Positions 10,991 to 20,979 of a stretch of 64,000 nucleotides of DNA are shown one piece after another. Within the stretch, counting starts at the first letter, position 1, and the number at the start of each line of letters is the position of its first letter. Both the position numbers and the translations under genes were made by a program. The stretch is from Parelaphostrongylus tenuis (taxonomy: Eukaryota > Nematoda > Chromadorea > Rhabditida > Metastrongylidae): assembly GCA_019055375.1 (NCBI GenBank), contig JAHQIW010003944.1, positions 1 to 64,000 of the forward strand, given 5' to 3'. The notes under the pieces are model-generated. The model was not told the DNA's origin. It made no database searches and worked only from the letters and a program-made list of their open reading frames with translations.

Positions 10991-12672
10991 AACCTATAAT
11001 ATACATACATTACTATAATAATATAATGATAACATATACATGATTGCCACATATCGTTATGTGAACATATGCCTGTGTCAATGTGATTGACCGATTGATG
11101 AGAAGTATCGTCATCTGACGACACTATAAATGTTATTATGACTGAATGTTATTGCAATTGAAGATGTTGAACTGAAGATGAACTGACGAGGTTATTGTGA
11201 CTGACGGAGCATGACTAGACGGCGGAGCCCGTTTGGGTTGTTATGCTCTCTCCGGAACAGCAAGCCAACGGTGGGATCCAGTGGGTGAATATACAGTGTG
11301 ATATCAGTGGGGTCACTACTGATTATAGATGGGCAGAATAAGTCAGCCGCGCTGGTGGGCCAAGCACAGCCTAAGTGAGTTCGCTCCGCCACGGAAGCGC
11401 TATGTTCCGTTCACAGTCCTCTCGATTTCATCTGACAGTTGTATGAACACAACCTTATGATAGTAAATTGATAAACGACAACGAGACTGTGTATAGAGAA
11501 CAATAATGGATCGATTACGATTTGAGGTGAGGTGGTCCGGATGAAGTCAAACGACAGTTCGGATGATGCCCTGTGATCGAACTAACTGTTGAGGTTGGCG
11601 GTAGCCGGGTGCTGCTGTAGCCTTGTGGACCATTTCTGTCCAAAGTCCTCTAACCTCTGCGATACCATTTGTTCTCTAAGGTCATGGATGATCTACGTTG
11701 CCTAAATTGCCATGTAATTCCGGAAAAGATAGCAAAGCTCCGTTGGAGGTTTGCTATAATGGATATTTTTTTCACAAGTTCTGCCTTTATCAAGGTTAAT
11801 CGTGATAAAATCCTTCGCGGCTGCCCTCTTTTATTTGACGAAGAAAGGCGTTATGTTCAAATTAACTGTATAGTTTCCTTGACAAGCAACTCACAGTGCT
11901 CGATCAAATATTTCTCCCCTACTACCTAGGTATTGGGAAGATTTGCCCAGAATATTCTTGTCATATACGACTGGTCTTTATCTCCATAGTCAATAGCAAC
12001 AACTCAACAGTTTGTGACTAAGACGAATTTGCCTGAAGTTGCTCTCAGTGCATCCAAATGAGTATTTGAGCACATGATAAACTGTAGAGTATTCATTACT
12101 AATGAATCTCCCAAGATGACACCCGAAATTAAATTCATTTTTTTAATGCCGGCTCTTTGCAAGCATCACGTCGGGTAATCCCGATTAGTCTTTGCTGGAG
12201 TTCTCATGTCCTTGTTGTTTTACAAGTGTTGTAAATTTACTCCAGCAACTTATAGACTACATCCAGACTTGAGTTATGGTAATCTATCTTTATTATTTTA
12301 ACCGTAAGTGACTGAAACTATTCGCCACTGCGCAAATACAGCCCTATCGAGACTTCGATAAAAGTGATCCGAACTAATTCTCAACCTCGATACTCCTGTT
12401 GGAGACTAAACAAGAACATTGCATGGTTAAGGCCACTTTGGTGCCATGATGTGCAAAACCGTAGAAATAAGGTTACGTATTACTGTTGCAGCATAAAGCC
12501 ATGTTAGGTAGCCCTTGCCAATAAACTCTTAATTTGTTTCAACTCTGCTTATGACTAATTCAGTGTGACTCTATGATTACTACTGAACTGGAAAAATAGA
12601 CTTGGAAACTTATGCCGACTAATATCGTCATGTGACTTCATATTATAATGAGAGATATAAATTATTTGTCAG

Positions 12673-12816
12673 AATGTGGGCAGCTGTGGTAATAACTGCC
12701 GTTATCTTAATATCACTGCCAAGCTGCTCGTTGTCGGGTACTGATGGCGAATATGTTGGATGGGAGTGTGGCACGGATGCCTTTTCTGAGGCCTACTGTG
12801 AAGGCTTAGTTGATTA
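12673..12816 (+). CDS. Candidate short secreted or membrane peptide
   Basis: From ATG 12673 the frame encodes 47 residues: a hydrophobic segment (WAAVVITAVILISLPSC) that could serve as a signal peptide, then a short acidic tail with three more cysteines (DGEYVGWECGTD, EAYCEG) and a TAG stop. The frame is open upstream to a GTG but not to another ATG. It could be the first exon of a longer secreted protein. A 78-codon ATG frame (12820-13056) follows in another phase and is equally unassigned. Chance occurrence cannot be excluded. Confidence 0.22.
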
Positions 12817-13099
12817 GAAATGTCCAGCACTGAACAGTATGCAGTTTACTCGATTTTTTTCCAAAAGCTGTCTGTGATCAAGAATTTAATGGCTAATAGT
12901 CTGTCATTTTCTGGATTTATCAAGCAGTTCCGAGCACTTTTATCGCCGGCTTCATTGCTAGGGGTGGTTGACCACCGTATGACCGAGAAAAGATGCTTTG
13001 GCCAAACTACTAGTCCAGTGGTTGAATCGAACATTATATTTGAAGTTCTCATCTAACCGTCGAAGGAGACGTGGTTGTGCCAAAAGTGAGAGCGACTTT

Positions 13100-13790
13100 A
13101 ATCATATCAAAAAGGTCTTTGATAAGATACGCATCACCTAAATTACCTGTCGTCCCGTTGATAGCCGAGTGACTCGAGCGAGCACCAGCAACACTTCCAT
13201 CATTTTTCCTCATCGCGTGCAAAAGTAGCTCAGTGCGTCCCCTCGCTCTAAAAATTCGTTGAGCATCATATCTTCTTTTTATGACTTTCGTGAGGAAGTC
13301 GAGCCATCGGGTCGTTGGTCTCCCCTGTAGAGCGCTTGACGTCCCGAGGAATCCAATTGATAACGGCTCTCGTATATCGGTTATCGTTGAAGCGCATCAT
13401 GTGTCCAGCCCACCTTATTTTCGATATCCTGGCATGTAGAACGGCGTCTTTGATCTTCGATCGTTGACGTAAGTCGGAACTTTGGATCCCTTCTCTCATT
13501 TGCAATATACGGGATACTCCTAGCATCGACCGTTCGCCTGTGCGTTCAACAACGCCAAGTGATCTTTCATCCTGCTTACTAAGCGGCCAGGTTTCTGCTG
13601 CCTATGTTAGAGCAAGGATAATTGTCGAGTCGAAACGGTGAGCAAGGGCCGGATATTCTTTGTCCTCTTCACTACATCCTTGATGCCCTTAAACGTTCTT
13701 TAAGCCGCTTGTTTGCCTCTGCTCAATTCTGGAGCTAGATCGCTCACCATGTTGATTTTACGACTTAGATAGACGTGATTAGAGTATACA
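13100..13790 (-). mobile_element. RTE-type LINE, 5'-truncated reverse transcriptase tail
   Basis: The minus strand encodes the C-terminal part of a nematode RTE-like polyprotein: remnants of VYLSRKINM and DLAPEL (about 13690-13770), then MLGVSRILQMREGI, SKIRWAGHMMRFNDNRYTRA and VINWIPRDVKRSTGE (13266-13526), then THxATFARDEEK (about 13170-13230). Several stops and frameshifts interrupt it between 13526 and 13770 and again below 13260. The catalytic reverse transcriptase core and the endonuclease are absent, as expected of a 5'-truncated insertion. Strand and family are secure; the element is dead. Confidence 0.85.
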
Positions 13791-13793
13791 TAG

Positions 13794-14042
13794 ATGTTCG
13801 ATTCGGGAAACTTGAATGGGGCATTTTTTTCAAACGATGTTTATGAGATTGTTGATCTGAATGAGGTTGAGAAAGCGATGAAAGTTAGCGACATAAAATC
13901 ACTAGTGCCAATTTTCTCTAACACACGAAGTAATTTTTCGATACCTAATGATAAATATTACAACACAATTCAAACAGCTAACGCTTCAACACTTTCTTCT
14001 TCTTCAGAACCTGGAAAGATTAGGTTACCTGCAATACAATAA
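13794..14042 (+). CDS. Candidate ORF next to the LINE tail, product unknown
   Basis: An ATG-started frame of 82 codons, hydrophilic and acidic near its start (DVYEIVDLNEVEKAMKVSD), Ser/Thr-rich near the end. A very good splice acceptor (CTTCTTCTTCAG) lies inside it near 14008, so part of the frame could be intronic and the exon could continue in another phase. Downstream short frames to 14200 are broken by stops. It could equally be the decayed 5' part of the Penelope-like element at 14930. Confidence 0.25.
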   Translation: MFDSGNLNGAFFSNDVYEIVDLNEVEKAMKVSDIKSLVPIFSNTRSNFSIPNDKYYNTIQTANASTLSSSSEPGKIRLPAIQ

Positions 14043-14527
14043 CCCAATTCACTGAATCACTCGAATGGATAATGGACAACCTGATCCTTCGACCTACTGA
14101 AGGAGAAACTGACGAAGCGTCAGCTTTTTGAGTAAATTGTGTTTTAATATCTCGTGTACGGCCCAAGAAGAAATTAAGGAGTTACTGAAGAATACCGAGA
14201 TTAGTGTATAGTCGGTCTCAAGGTTATCTAGAGAAGTTGTTGAACTGAATTTATTACGAGAGTATAGGAAAAACTTCACTTCATCGATGTGAATTCAAAG
14301 ACTACTGCCCATTATCATGCCACACTGCTGATCACTCGCTAATCTTACTCTGGTCATCATATGGAAAGTTTTGCAAAGTAGATTGAGTATTTGACCATCA
14401 TATACCACAATGGCGACCTTATGATATGAGGTTTTCTCATAAGTTTTTCGCACTAGATCACAAGCACCAATATTAAATGGAATTAATTGAAATTACTCAG
14501 CAACATCCAAGGTGTAATTCTTTTCAT
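14043..14527. other. Stretch with broken frames only
   Basis: Short plus-strand peptides such as ESLEWIMDNLILRPTEGE (about 14058-14120) and EEIKELLKNTEIS (about 14166) are separated by stops. They may belong to the degraded Penelope-like element further downstream; this is inference only. Confidence 0.3.
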
Positions 14528-14860
14528 TTAACCGCTTTAAGCGGTGATATGATGTCATAATATTATTACCCAGTGATGTAGAGTGATTCGCAAAACTTAC
14601 GTTTTAGTCAGGACTCGAACTCCATCACTTGAATATCCACTGGGTTCAGTGTCGATACCGACCACCTGGGGCAAACTTTTGACGGTCGGTTGTTGACAAA
14701 TAGATGCACTGTAGCATGGAAAGAATGGTGGCAAAACGAGCGGTAGTAGCGCAACGGGTTAGTGCATGCGCTCCTGGATAGAAAGAGGTGGGAAATTTTA
14801 AAGGTGCCTAAAAAGATGCGGTCTTGAAAATTCCGTGGTAGTTGTCGAAATCCCACCTCC
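14528..14860. mobile_element. tRNA-Gly-type foldback element, degraded copy
   Basis: The left arm carries an inverted tRNA-like end (gtcaggactcgaactcc near 14609) after the family leader GATGTAGAGTGAT. The middle has the family core (cactgggttcagtgtcgatacc, then gttgttgacaaatagatgc). The right arm holds the forward A box, tagtagcgcaacgggttag, near 14744. The right arm breaks off before its B box. Confidence 0.65.
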
Positions 14861-14929
14861 CATCCTACGCCATCAACTGATTCGCAATAGACTTTATGAT
14901 CGATTGTGCAACACCAAAAACTGTATGAT

Positions 14930-15440
14930 CTGCCCTAACGGAAAAGAAGGGCTTGTATAAGATCGAGCACAATTTATTAACTAACATGTAAAACATGCGA
15001 GGAAGAATATATAGGCGAAACGGGTTGACCACTTTTCATCCGCATAAAAGAACATCTAGATAGTAAATCTAAAATAGATAAGACCAAACCTTTAGGTTTA
15101 CTTAGGGCACAAAAACACAACAACAAGGATTTTGATGTGACTGTCACAATCCTAGCGCAGGAATCAAACATTCACGCGCAAAACTCTTGAGGCATTTTGC
15201 ATAAACGACCGAAATCCCGAAATGAACCGGAAAGACGAGTGCGTCACATCACACGAAATCTCGTGCCCTTTCTTCGTTTGATCCTCTAACCTGATCTAGG
15301 CAGCATATAAATAAGACCATCCTAATCATTCAAATAGACTAATACTACATACGCCCAGGCTCTGAAGAAGGCTGGTCGCCGAAACGTCAGCCGAATTTCC
15401 ACGACTATTTTACCAACCTCGTGACAGCTTATCAAGATAA
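14930..15440 (+). mobile_element. Penelope-like element remnant with GIY-YIG endonuclease domain
   Basis: From 14987 the frame reads CKTCEEEYIGETG, a stop in place of the expected Arg, then PLFIRIKEHLD. This is the cysteine-containing GIY-YIG core seen in Penelope-like retroelements, with the Y-I-G triad visible. It continues through KHNNKDFDVTVTILAQE, a second stop, a frameshift and RNLVPFLRLIL, ending at 15289. The non-coding part to 15440 includes GAAACGTCAGCCGAA and ends near ACCAACCTCGTGACAGC. The reverse transcriptase is missing. The element is inactive. Confidence 0.7.
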
Positions 15441-15764
15441 GTTTTCTTGATTTTCTCTTTTAACCCTTAGGAATGATCTATGACCAAGTTGAGGTTCTGT
15501 ATGAATTTAGAAGTGTTGTGTAGAAAGCACCGTATCCATCAGTAAAGTAGCGTTGGTGACTTCAAAGCTGGCGATAGTCTTAAGAGAACGTTTGAAGATT
15601 ATTACGTCGAAAGCTGCAGACGAAACATATTCCATGTCGGAAATTTTGTAGGGCATTACAGTGAACAATGGAAAGATGATTTATGAAGTACAGAGATCAC
15701 ACGTTCAACTTTAAGATTATACTGCACTAAAAAGATCAATTTTAATCGTAATAGCATATCGTAC
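15441..15764. other. No feature seen
   Basis: AT-rich spacer without a convincing frame, repeat or RNA gene. Confidence 0.4.
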
Positions 15765-15925
15765 GATGGTATCGATGGAGCGATTGTATCGCAGTGGTTA
15801 AAGGAGCACTGGTGTAGAATCGCGATTCCTGGTTCGACCCACGTTCATCGCCATTCTCCCTTTCCCGAGGTTGGCAAATTGGTATCGACTCTGCACGGAA
15901 GTACAAAGACACACAGGAATTTTTC
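15765..15925 (+). mobile_element. tRNA-derived SINE fragment, related to SINE B
   Basis: An A-box-like atcgcagtggttaaagg (15787) and a B-box-like ggttcgaccc (15832) sit about 35 bp apart. They are followed by gttggcaaattggtatcgact, the same body motif that follows the tRNA head in the SINEs at 22655 and 26944. Confidence 0.5.
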
Positions 15926-16062
15926 AGCAAGTTCTAATTTCGGCACTTTGCAGAATCACTCTTAACCAGACTGTTTTTTTCATTACCGACTATTCCGATT
16001 TTCGTGTAAGCATTTTCTGTACTTATATCATCTCCCATACGTCCATGCTTATCACGTAAGCC

Positions 16063-16393
16063 CAATAATGTGGAGCACTGTGCAAAAGCATTTGCGTCAG
16101 CCGGGATTCGAACCCAGATCTCACTCTTTCAAGTGGGTTCAGTGCCGATAGCGGCTGCCCCGCCAGACCGTGGACGGTTGGCTGTTGGCAGACAACGCGT
16201 TATAGCGTAAAAAAGAGTGCTGTGCAGAACGAGCGTCGGTGGTGCAACGGTTAGCAAACACTTACGGAAAGAGTGAGATCTGGGTTCGAATCCCGGCTGA
16301 CGCAAATGCTTTTGCACAGCATTCCACATTATTGGGTATACTATAACATCACACCACTGCAAGTGACACTTAAATAAAAAGTATTCTGACTGA
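16063..16393 (+). mobile_element. Full foldback retroposon with head-to-head tRNA-Gly-like arms
   Basis: The left arm (about 16090-16131) is the exact reverse complement, over roughly 50 bp, of the right arm (about 16270-16318). The right unit folds as a tRNA: acceptor GCGTCGG/CTGACGC, A box TGGTGCAACGGTTAGCA, anticodon stem CACTT/GAGTG, B box GGGTTCGAATCCC. It most resembles tRNA-Gly(UCC), though the loop now reads ACGGAAA. A 13-14 bp direct repeat, TTATCACGTA(A)GCC, flanks the element at 16049-16062 and 16394-16406. The long target duplication and the tail near TTAAATAAAAAG point to LINE-mediated insertion. Confidence 0.75.
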
Positions 16394-16406
16394 TTATCAC
16401 GTAGCC

Positions 16407-16789
16407 TTTTTAGGTTTCACATAATTGGATTCTCCAGTGTTTTCACATTGATTCTAATAACACGAAAGAGGCTAGCAAATTCATTAATTCAAGCAAAAAC
16501 TGTGCTGTTTAGTATGGAATTTTGTCGTATTTTCCAGATTTCTTATTGTAGCGAAGTGCTTTTTTAACTGGAAACAGCTCGCTCGTTGGCATATCATCCG
16601 TCTCGTCGCTGGACTGTGAATTCTGGGATGGATGATTGGTTAAACATCATTGCAAAATGTAGATCATTTGTATTAGGTCCCTCATAAGTGTTGGCACTAG
16701 ATTGATAAGTACCAAATTTATGAACCAGAACTAACTAAAACTGCTTATCAACACTATCCCAAGTATGCGCCATCTCTCAGGCAGCAAAT
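16407..16789. other. No firm feature
   Basis: One exon-like frame follows a GTATTTTCCAG acceptor at about 16540 (peptide containing AKCFFNWKQLARWHIIRLV) and ends in TGA. It cannot be linked to neighbours. Confidence 0.25.
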
Positions 16790-17540
16790 TGATACCACTT
16801 TGTGCAGAACTTTCTGAGCTTTTTTTTGGTACCAAATATGCCCAAAGTTATCACATCATGGCCGCCTCAACGAAACCTTCATTGCAATTTCCTGCTTTAC
16901 GAACACAACTGGGGTCGCGATGCACAGATCGCCATCAAGAACATCAACCTTGCAAGAACTCAAAGATTTTTGTCCAAGCGAATAGCGTTTCGGTTCTTAC
17001 TGAGTTTCGCAGCCCTGTTATGTCGACGTTATCGCAGTCTCATTCTGATTCAAGACAAAGCAAGGCTGCATGTCGCCAAACTGACAAAAATCAAGTTGAC
17101 CTAACTAGGCCGGGAGTTGCTGGATTATCCGACGTACAGTCCTGACTTGTCGCCGTCTGACTGTCATCTTTTCTGGTGGCTTGAGCACTTCCCGAGCGAA
17201 AAGAACCTTCGAGACATCAACCTTTTGCATCGACGATTGACGACTCTCTTTGAATCCACGGATGACGACTTCTATGAGTGCCGTATTTACTTATTGCCTG
17301 AGACATGGCAAAATTCTGTCCAGGCTGACGGCCCATACTTTGGACAGTATTGCTGAGCAGTTTTGATTGCTTCTGGTTGTTGGATTCGGTGTTCATAGCT
17401 CTACTGCCAAAACTTATCGAAAGACCTAACATTTCAATTCGTCTATTTGTAAGATTGATGTTTTTGAAGGAATGTTTTCTCCTGCCAATTTTCTTGTTTA
17501 GCCACTTATACAATGCTTTTCCTGACAATTTAAATTGATT
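16790..17540 (+). mobile_element. Mariner-family transposon remnant 1
   Basis: The conserved mariner C-terminus is readable at about 17040-17356: LIQDKARLHVAKLT (remnant of the DNARPH catalytic region), then YPTYSPDLSPSDCHLFWWL (usually PPYSPDLAPSDYHLF), then FYECRIYLLPETW and the usual ADGPYF end. Upstream codons are scrambled by frameshifts, and the D-to-K change in the DNARPH segment removes a catalytic residue. The 3' flank to about 17540 matches the flank of the mariner remnant at 23350-23690. Confidence 0.85.
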
Positions 17541-17557
17541 TTGTGGTGCTCAAAACG

Positions 17558-18427
17558 ATGAGCTTGAAGCAACAAATTTGTGCCGTTTCTACTTTGTGGT
17601 TGGCTTTACTGGACAAGCTCTCAAAAATCTCACAAAGAAACTTAGTGTGACGAGATAAACCACTAAGTGACTATCTAAATCGATGCGTACGGTCCGTAAA
17701 ATCCACCTAGTGTACATATCGAATTCAGTGCACATAGTCATGAATTGTCAAACTTCGCCTCATTTCTGTGGAACAATCTTTAATTCTATCAAGGCGAGCC
17801 AAAAGTCACTGAATGCATAATGTAAAGGTGGCTCTAAAAGTATTGTAATGTAACTATAGTCCTCATAACGCAAAATGTCGTGGATGGTCAGTAGTTTACA
17901 ACCAATATTCGGAAGTGATAATCCACTCCATAAATGTTTATTCTGTGAGTAGGCACCAGCAAGTGAGTGCTACACGAACTGAACGAATGTCGAAGAGTAT
18001 GAAGTTGTTGGAAGTTTCGCTACGTTTCTTTTCAGCTAAAAAAAGTGATCTTCGCATTACAGCCAGTCACAGAAAACGGAGCTATACAACAGCCTCTAAC
18101 GTGAGCTCAGTGGCTGAGACTGAGATGAAGCCGCTAAACGCCGTGTAAATCCGATTTTATAGAGAAATATCATAGCGACTACCTGATGATTCGCAATGGG
18201 AATAATCCAGTAGAACATTCTGGAGCCTGATTGAAAGATTAAGACGAGAGCTATTAAAATACGAATTCTTCAAGAAATTGGGACAGGTATCAGTTGTTTC
18301 CAGTCGATTTAAAGTTCTGTTCCAGAATGACGTCATGTTGCAGAACCTTGAAGAGGTGAGCGTCAAAGTGCTCCAACTCAGCATACCTATCTTCCCACTC
18401 GCCGAACCTAGCTATTACTGGAAATAA
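17558..18427 (+). CDS. Best gene model: five exons, about 138 residues, product unknown
   Basis: Exons 17558-17646, 17860-17944, 18036-18100, 18211-18286 and 18326-18427 join with matching phases from an ATG to a TAA. Splice sites are good: acceptors CTATAG, TTTCTTTTCAG, AATCCAG and TGTTCCAG; donors GTGACG, GTGAGT, GTGAGC and GTATCA. The introns are about 40-213 bp. The protein starts with a mildly hydrophobic stretch (CAVSTLWLALLDKL), has a charged helix-like middle (FWSLIERLRRELLKYEFFKK) and ends AEPSYYWK. The first exon is the least certain because it lies just after a mariner 3' end; the last three exons are the strongest. No family is recognised. Confidence 0.45.
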
Positions 18428-20712
18428 CTCCGAAGAAATTATCGTTTTTGCAATTGAAATGAATGCTAGGGATCAGATGAATTCGTGTTTTGATCACAAA
18501 AACGCGTAGATTAATCGGTCTTGCTTTGTTTAGCATGTTTGTAGATGGTGTGTGAAAAAGCCTCACTGCTCTTTGTGAGGGTAATATTCCACTATTTACC
18601 TCTACCTTTGCCTTAGATCTCCTGCTTCGTTCTTTCTTGGGGCTTTGAGTAGCGGAAACAATTCACTTCCTCATTATCCTGTAATGATTTATGGGAAGAA
18701 AACATAACAATTTTCAGTCATAAAACTATATCCATCAGAAACACTAAGATGTAAAGCGCACGTGTCACACTGTTTCTCAGTGCGATATACCAGATTTCAT
18801 AATATAATCTTTCCATATATTTTTATTTTCTTTAAGGTCATAGATCATCATTTATGAGTATTCTGTCTAATTTTTAATTCGTCCAGTTGACACCTCCTCT
18901 ATTATGCACATGGTTGCTAGCAGAAAAACGCTGCTACCCTTTTAGAACCGTGGCTGCAAGGGAACAAATGCCGATTCGGTCTACATGAACCGGCAACCGT
19001 CCTTTGTAAATACCCGTGTGGTTAATTTATCGCAGGCCTAAAGGAGATTTGAGGGAAGAAAAATCACTTATCAGTGAGGATAGTAAACGGCAGATTCTCA
19101 ATGAGCAGCCAAATTATACCCAAGCCCTCGTCATGAAAGCGAGCAACTAGTATCTAATGCATATACCATTTCTAGAGCCCGATATTGTGCTCCAATATCT
19201 TGTGCTCATCTATTCGGTTTCTCTGCTTTTGAAATTATTTTGGGACGCGGAAAGCTCAGTCTAGTAATACTGCCCGATAATATGCACAAGGCTGTGTGAT
19301 TCAATTCCACTCGCAGCCTAACCAAGTTTCCCAACATCTTGAGTTCGACAAACTCCCTCCAGAATAATCTCGAAAAGGTGTTTGCTATCTACAACGACCA
19401 GTGAGCTGTCTGTTATGAACTTCGCGGGACACCTTAGGTTATTATAGCATTCCAGGAAAAATCAACTTAGTCAGCATTCAACCACCTTTGTATAGACACC
19501 TAAAATGTGTAAGCAGTCGAATTTACAATCAAATAAGAGATTATCGTGTAGGGCGGATACGTAAAAATAGGCAGTTCATCAACAAATGAGCCAATCGTCT
19601 TTGGTCAGATTACTTTGAATCCGCCGTTGATCATTCGAGACGTACCGTATTGTCGCCGAAATGGAGAAATTGACTGGAACAGAACCAGCACCAATAATTT
19701 TTTTACCAAAAGATGACAAGTTTGCGTTATAGCAAAATTTACTGGGGTCTCGAATCGCTCTAAATAGTCAGATCAGTCAAGAATTGAGTATATCCTCTTA
19801 TTGGTTTATATCGTGGAGAAAAGCAGATAGGAACACATGTGACGCAAAGTTCATGAAAGTCGTATAGGCTGAGAAAGCAAATACTAAGCATTGAAACCTA
19901 TTGAGAAAATCTTTAATAATGCTGATGTTGCTATTGCTATTATTATTATTGCTATTACTTTCTTATTATTATCGTTATTATTACCAATACTGGTCTTGTC
20001 ACTAGCTAATATTATCATAAATTCCTTCGGGGCAAAATGTATCCATTTGGATCCATGACTTTCTCAATTATTTCGTCTCTGGAAAAAAGATTTTCATCAA
20101 GATTTTAGTAATCACTGAAAAATCGAAGCCCGGCCATATAACAAACTTTTCTGATTACGTTGTAACAGTGAAAATAGTATTATGTTCCACACTCGGTGTG
20201 CATTGTTCTCGTCTGGGATATGTGAGTGGCTTTTCGCTGTATTATTGCCACAAAATCGTGTTTCCAAATGGATACATGTCGTTGCGAAAGGATTAGTGTT
20301 CTAGTGTTGACATATTACATTTTATTTTCGTTGCGTCGAAGGCGTTCTGACGTGGATTACAACAAAGTGTTAGCGGAAAGGTTGAACTTGGCGTCACAAT
20401 ATCGTTCATCACATCCCATTACGCTGATCCCTCTCCCCTGTTAACGTTTTATTCGACTGTGATAAAGAATTTCGTACTGTCAAATCGGATGCTCCATGAT
20501 GATCAACTGTTTTCAAATCTTGAGGCAAAGAAAAATGGACTTACTTGCTGGGCGAACATCTCACCAGTTGATGATTCCTGTTATGGAAAGATTTAATCGA
20601 TAGAATAAAAACATACGTGCCCTCTAATATTTTTGAAAAAATTCATTCTGACTTTTGGCTTATCGAATGACATAATCTGTACAAAAGTCGCGAATATTAC
20701 AGTAATGCTATA
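18428..20712. other. Long stretch with isolated exon-like frames only
   Basis: Two frames are worth noting. On the plus strand at about 18946-19046, after a CCCTTTTAG acceptor, a frame begins NRGCKGTNADSVYMNRQ. On the minus strand at about 19217-19399, 61 codons open after a GTTGTAG acceptor contain FWREFVELKMLGNLVRLRV. Neither links to neighbours. A degenerate (ATT)n microsatellite lies at about 19930-19990. No repeat family member was recognised. Confidence 0.35.
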
Positions 20713-20753
20713 GTGAAGACGTGGGATTTTTTTCAAAGCACAAATGGATCGTG

Positions 20754-20954
20754 TCAGATATTAGATACATTGTCACTGAAGCGCAAGATGAAGCAAACGA
20801 AAACTCCATTCCTTGCGCCAGGTTTTACGATTTTCTTAAGGTCCACAAATTTCATAATTTTTCTAAAACTTACTTCTCGTTTCGCGGGTGGGAGAAGTGG
20901 CACAGCGTCTTTTAGGGACATTCTCTCTTCAGAGCGTAATTTTCGTGCCATCAC
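20754..20954 (-). CDS. Candidate small ORF; coding strand uncertain
   Basis: On the minus strand an ATG at 20951 opens 66 codons starting ARKLRSEERMSLKDAVPLL. The frame holds a textbook donor (GAA/GTAAGTTTT), and a 39-bp in-frame intron is possible. On the plus strand two other frames are open over the same bases, one reading KHKWIVSDIRYIVTEAQDEA. All three look protein-like, so strand choice rests on the ATG and the donor. No family is recognised. Confidence 0.25.
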   Translation of the reverse strand: MMARKLRSEERMSLKDAVPLLPPAKREVSFRKIMKFVDLKKIVKPGARNGVFVCFILRFSDNVSNI

Positions 20955-20979
20955 TGGTGTACTGCTGAATTCCTAATCT

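Larger units (their letters stand above)
10732..11762 (+). mobile_element. About 1.03 kb insertion flanked by ATGG, with a tRNA-Gly-like segment
   Basis: The empty site is visible in the related copy near 51610, which runs straight from the left flank (TTTTCCG.CTATTCTT) to the right flank (TTTTTTCACAA.TTCTGCC). Both ends here abut ATGG (10728-10731 and 11759-11762), a likely 4-bp target duplication. Inside are a tRNA-Gly(GCC)-like sequence, a partial second copy of its 5' part, a short tandem array of CCAAACAAT units, a TATAAA motif near 11127, and a 66-codon minus-strand frame (11192-11392) of unknown meaning. No reverse transcriptase or transposase is present, so the element is non-autonomous or internally deleted. 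An LTR-type element is possible but not demonstrated. Confidence 0.5.
7975..12306 (+). pseudogene. Decayed and interrupted copy of the gene-like segment at 51045-52740
   Basis: Three blocks match the reverse complement of 51045-52740 in order: 7975-8930, 10455-10731 and 11763-12306. Conserved frame remnants include FILLSANEKS (near 8515), SPYTSHRS and FWDLKQK (10500-10580) and a relative of YLVKKGDMF (near 11830). This copy carries stops where the partner is open: TGA after FWDLKQK, TGA in the block matching DIVVIK, and TAG in the block matching RSIAEF. Two stretches, 8931-10450 and 10732-11762, have no counterpart in the partner and are best read as insertions here. I infer a degraded duplicate. 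Confidence 0.6.

Noticed and set aside
10732..11762. Calling the 1.03-kb insertion an LTR retrotransposon
   Set aside because: No terminal repeat pair, no convincing primer-binding site and no enzyme domain could be shown.
16225..16296. Functional tRNA gene at the right arm of the foldback
   Set aside because: The anticodon loop is aberrant (C at position 33, GGA triplet in a Gly-type body), several diverged copies exist, and it is embedded in a retroposon.
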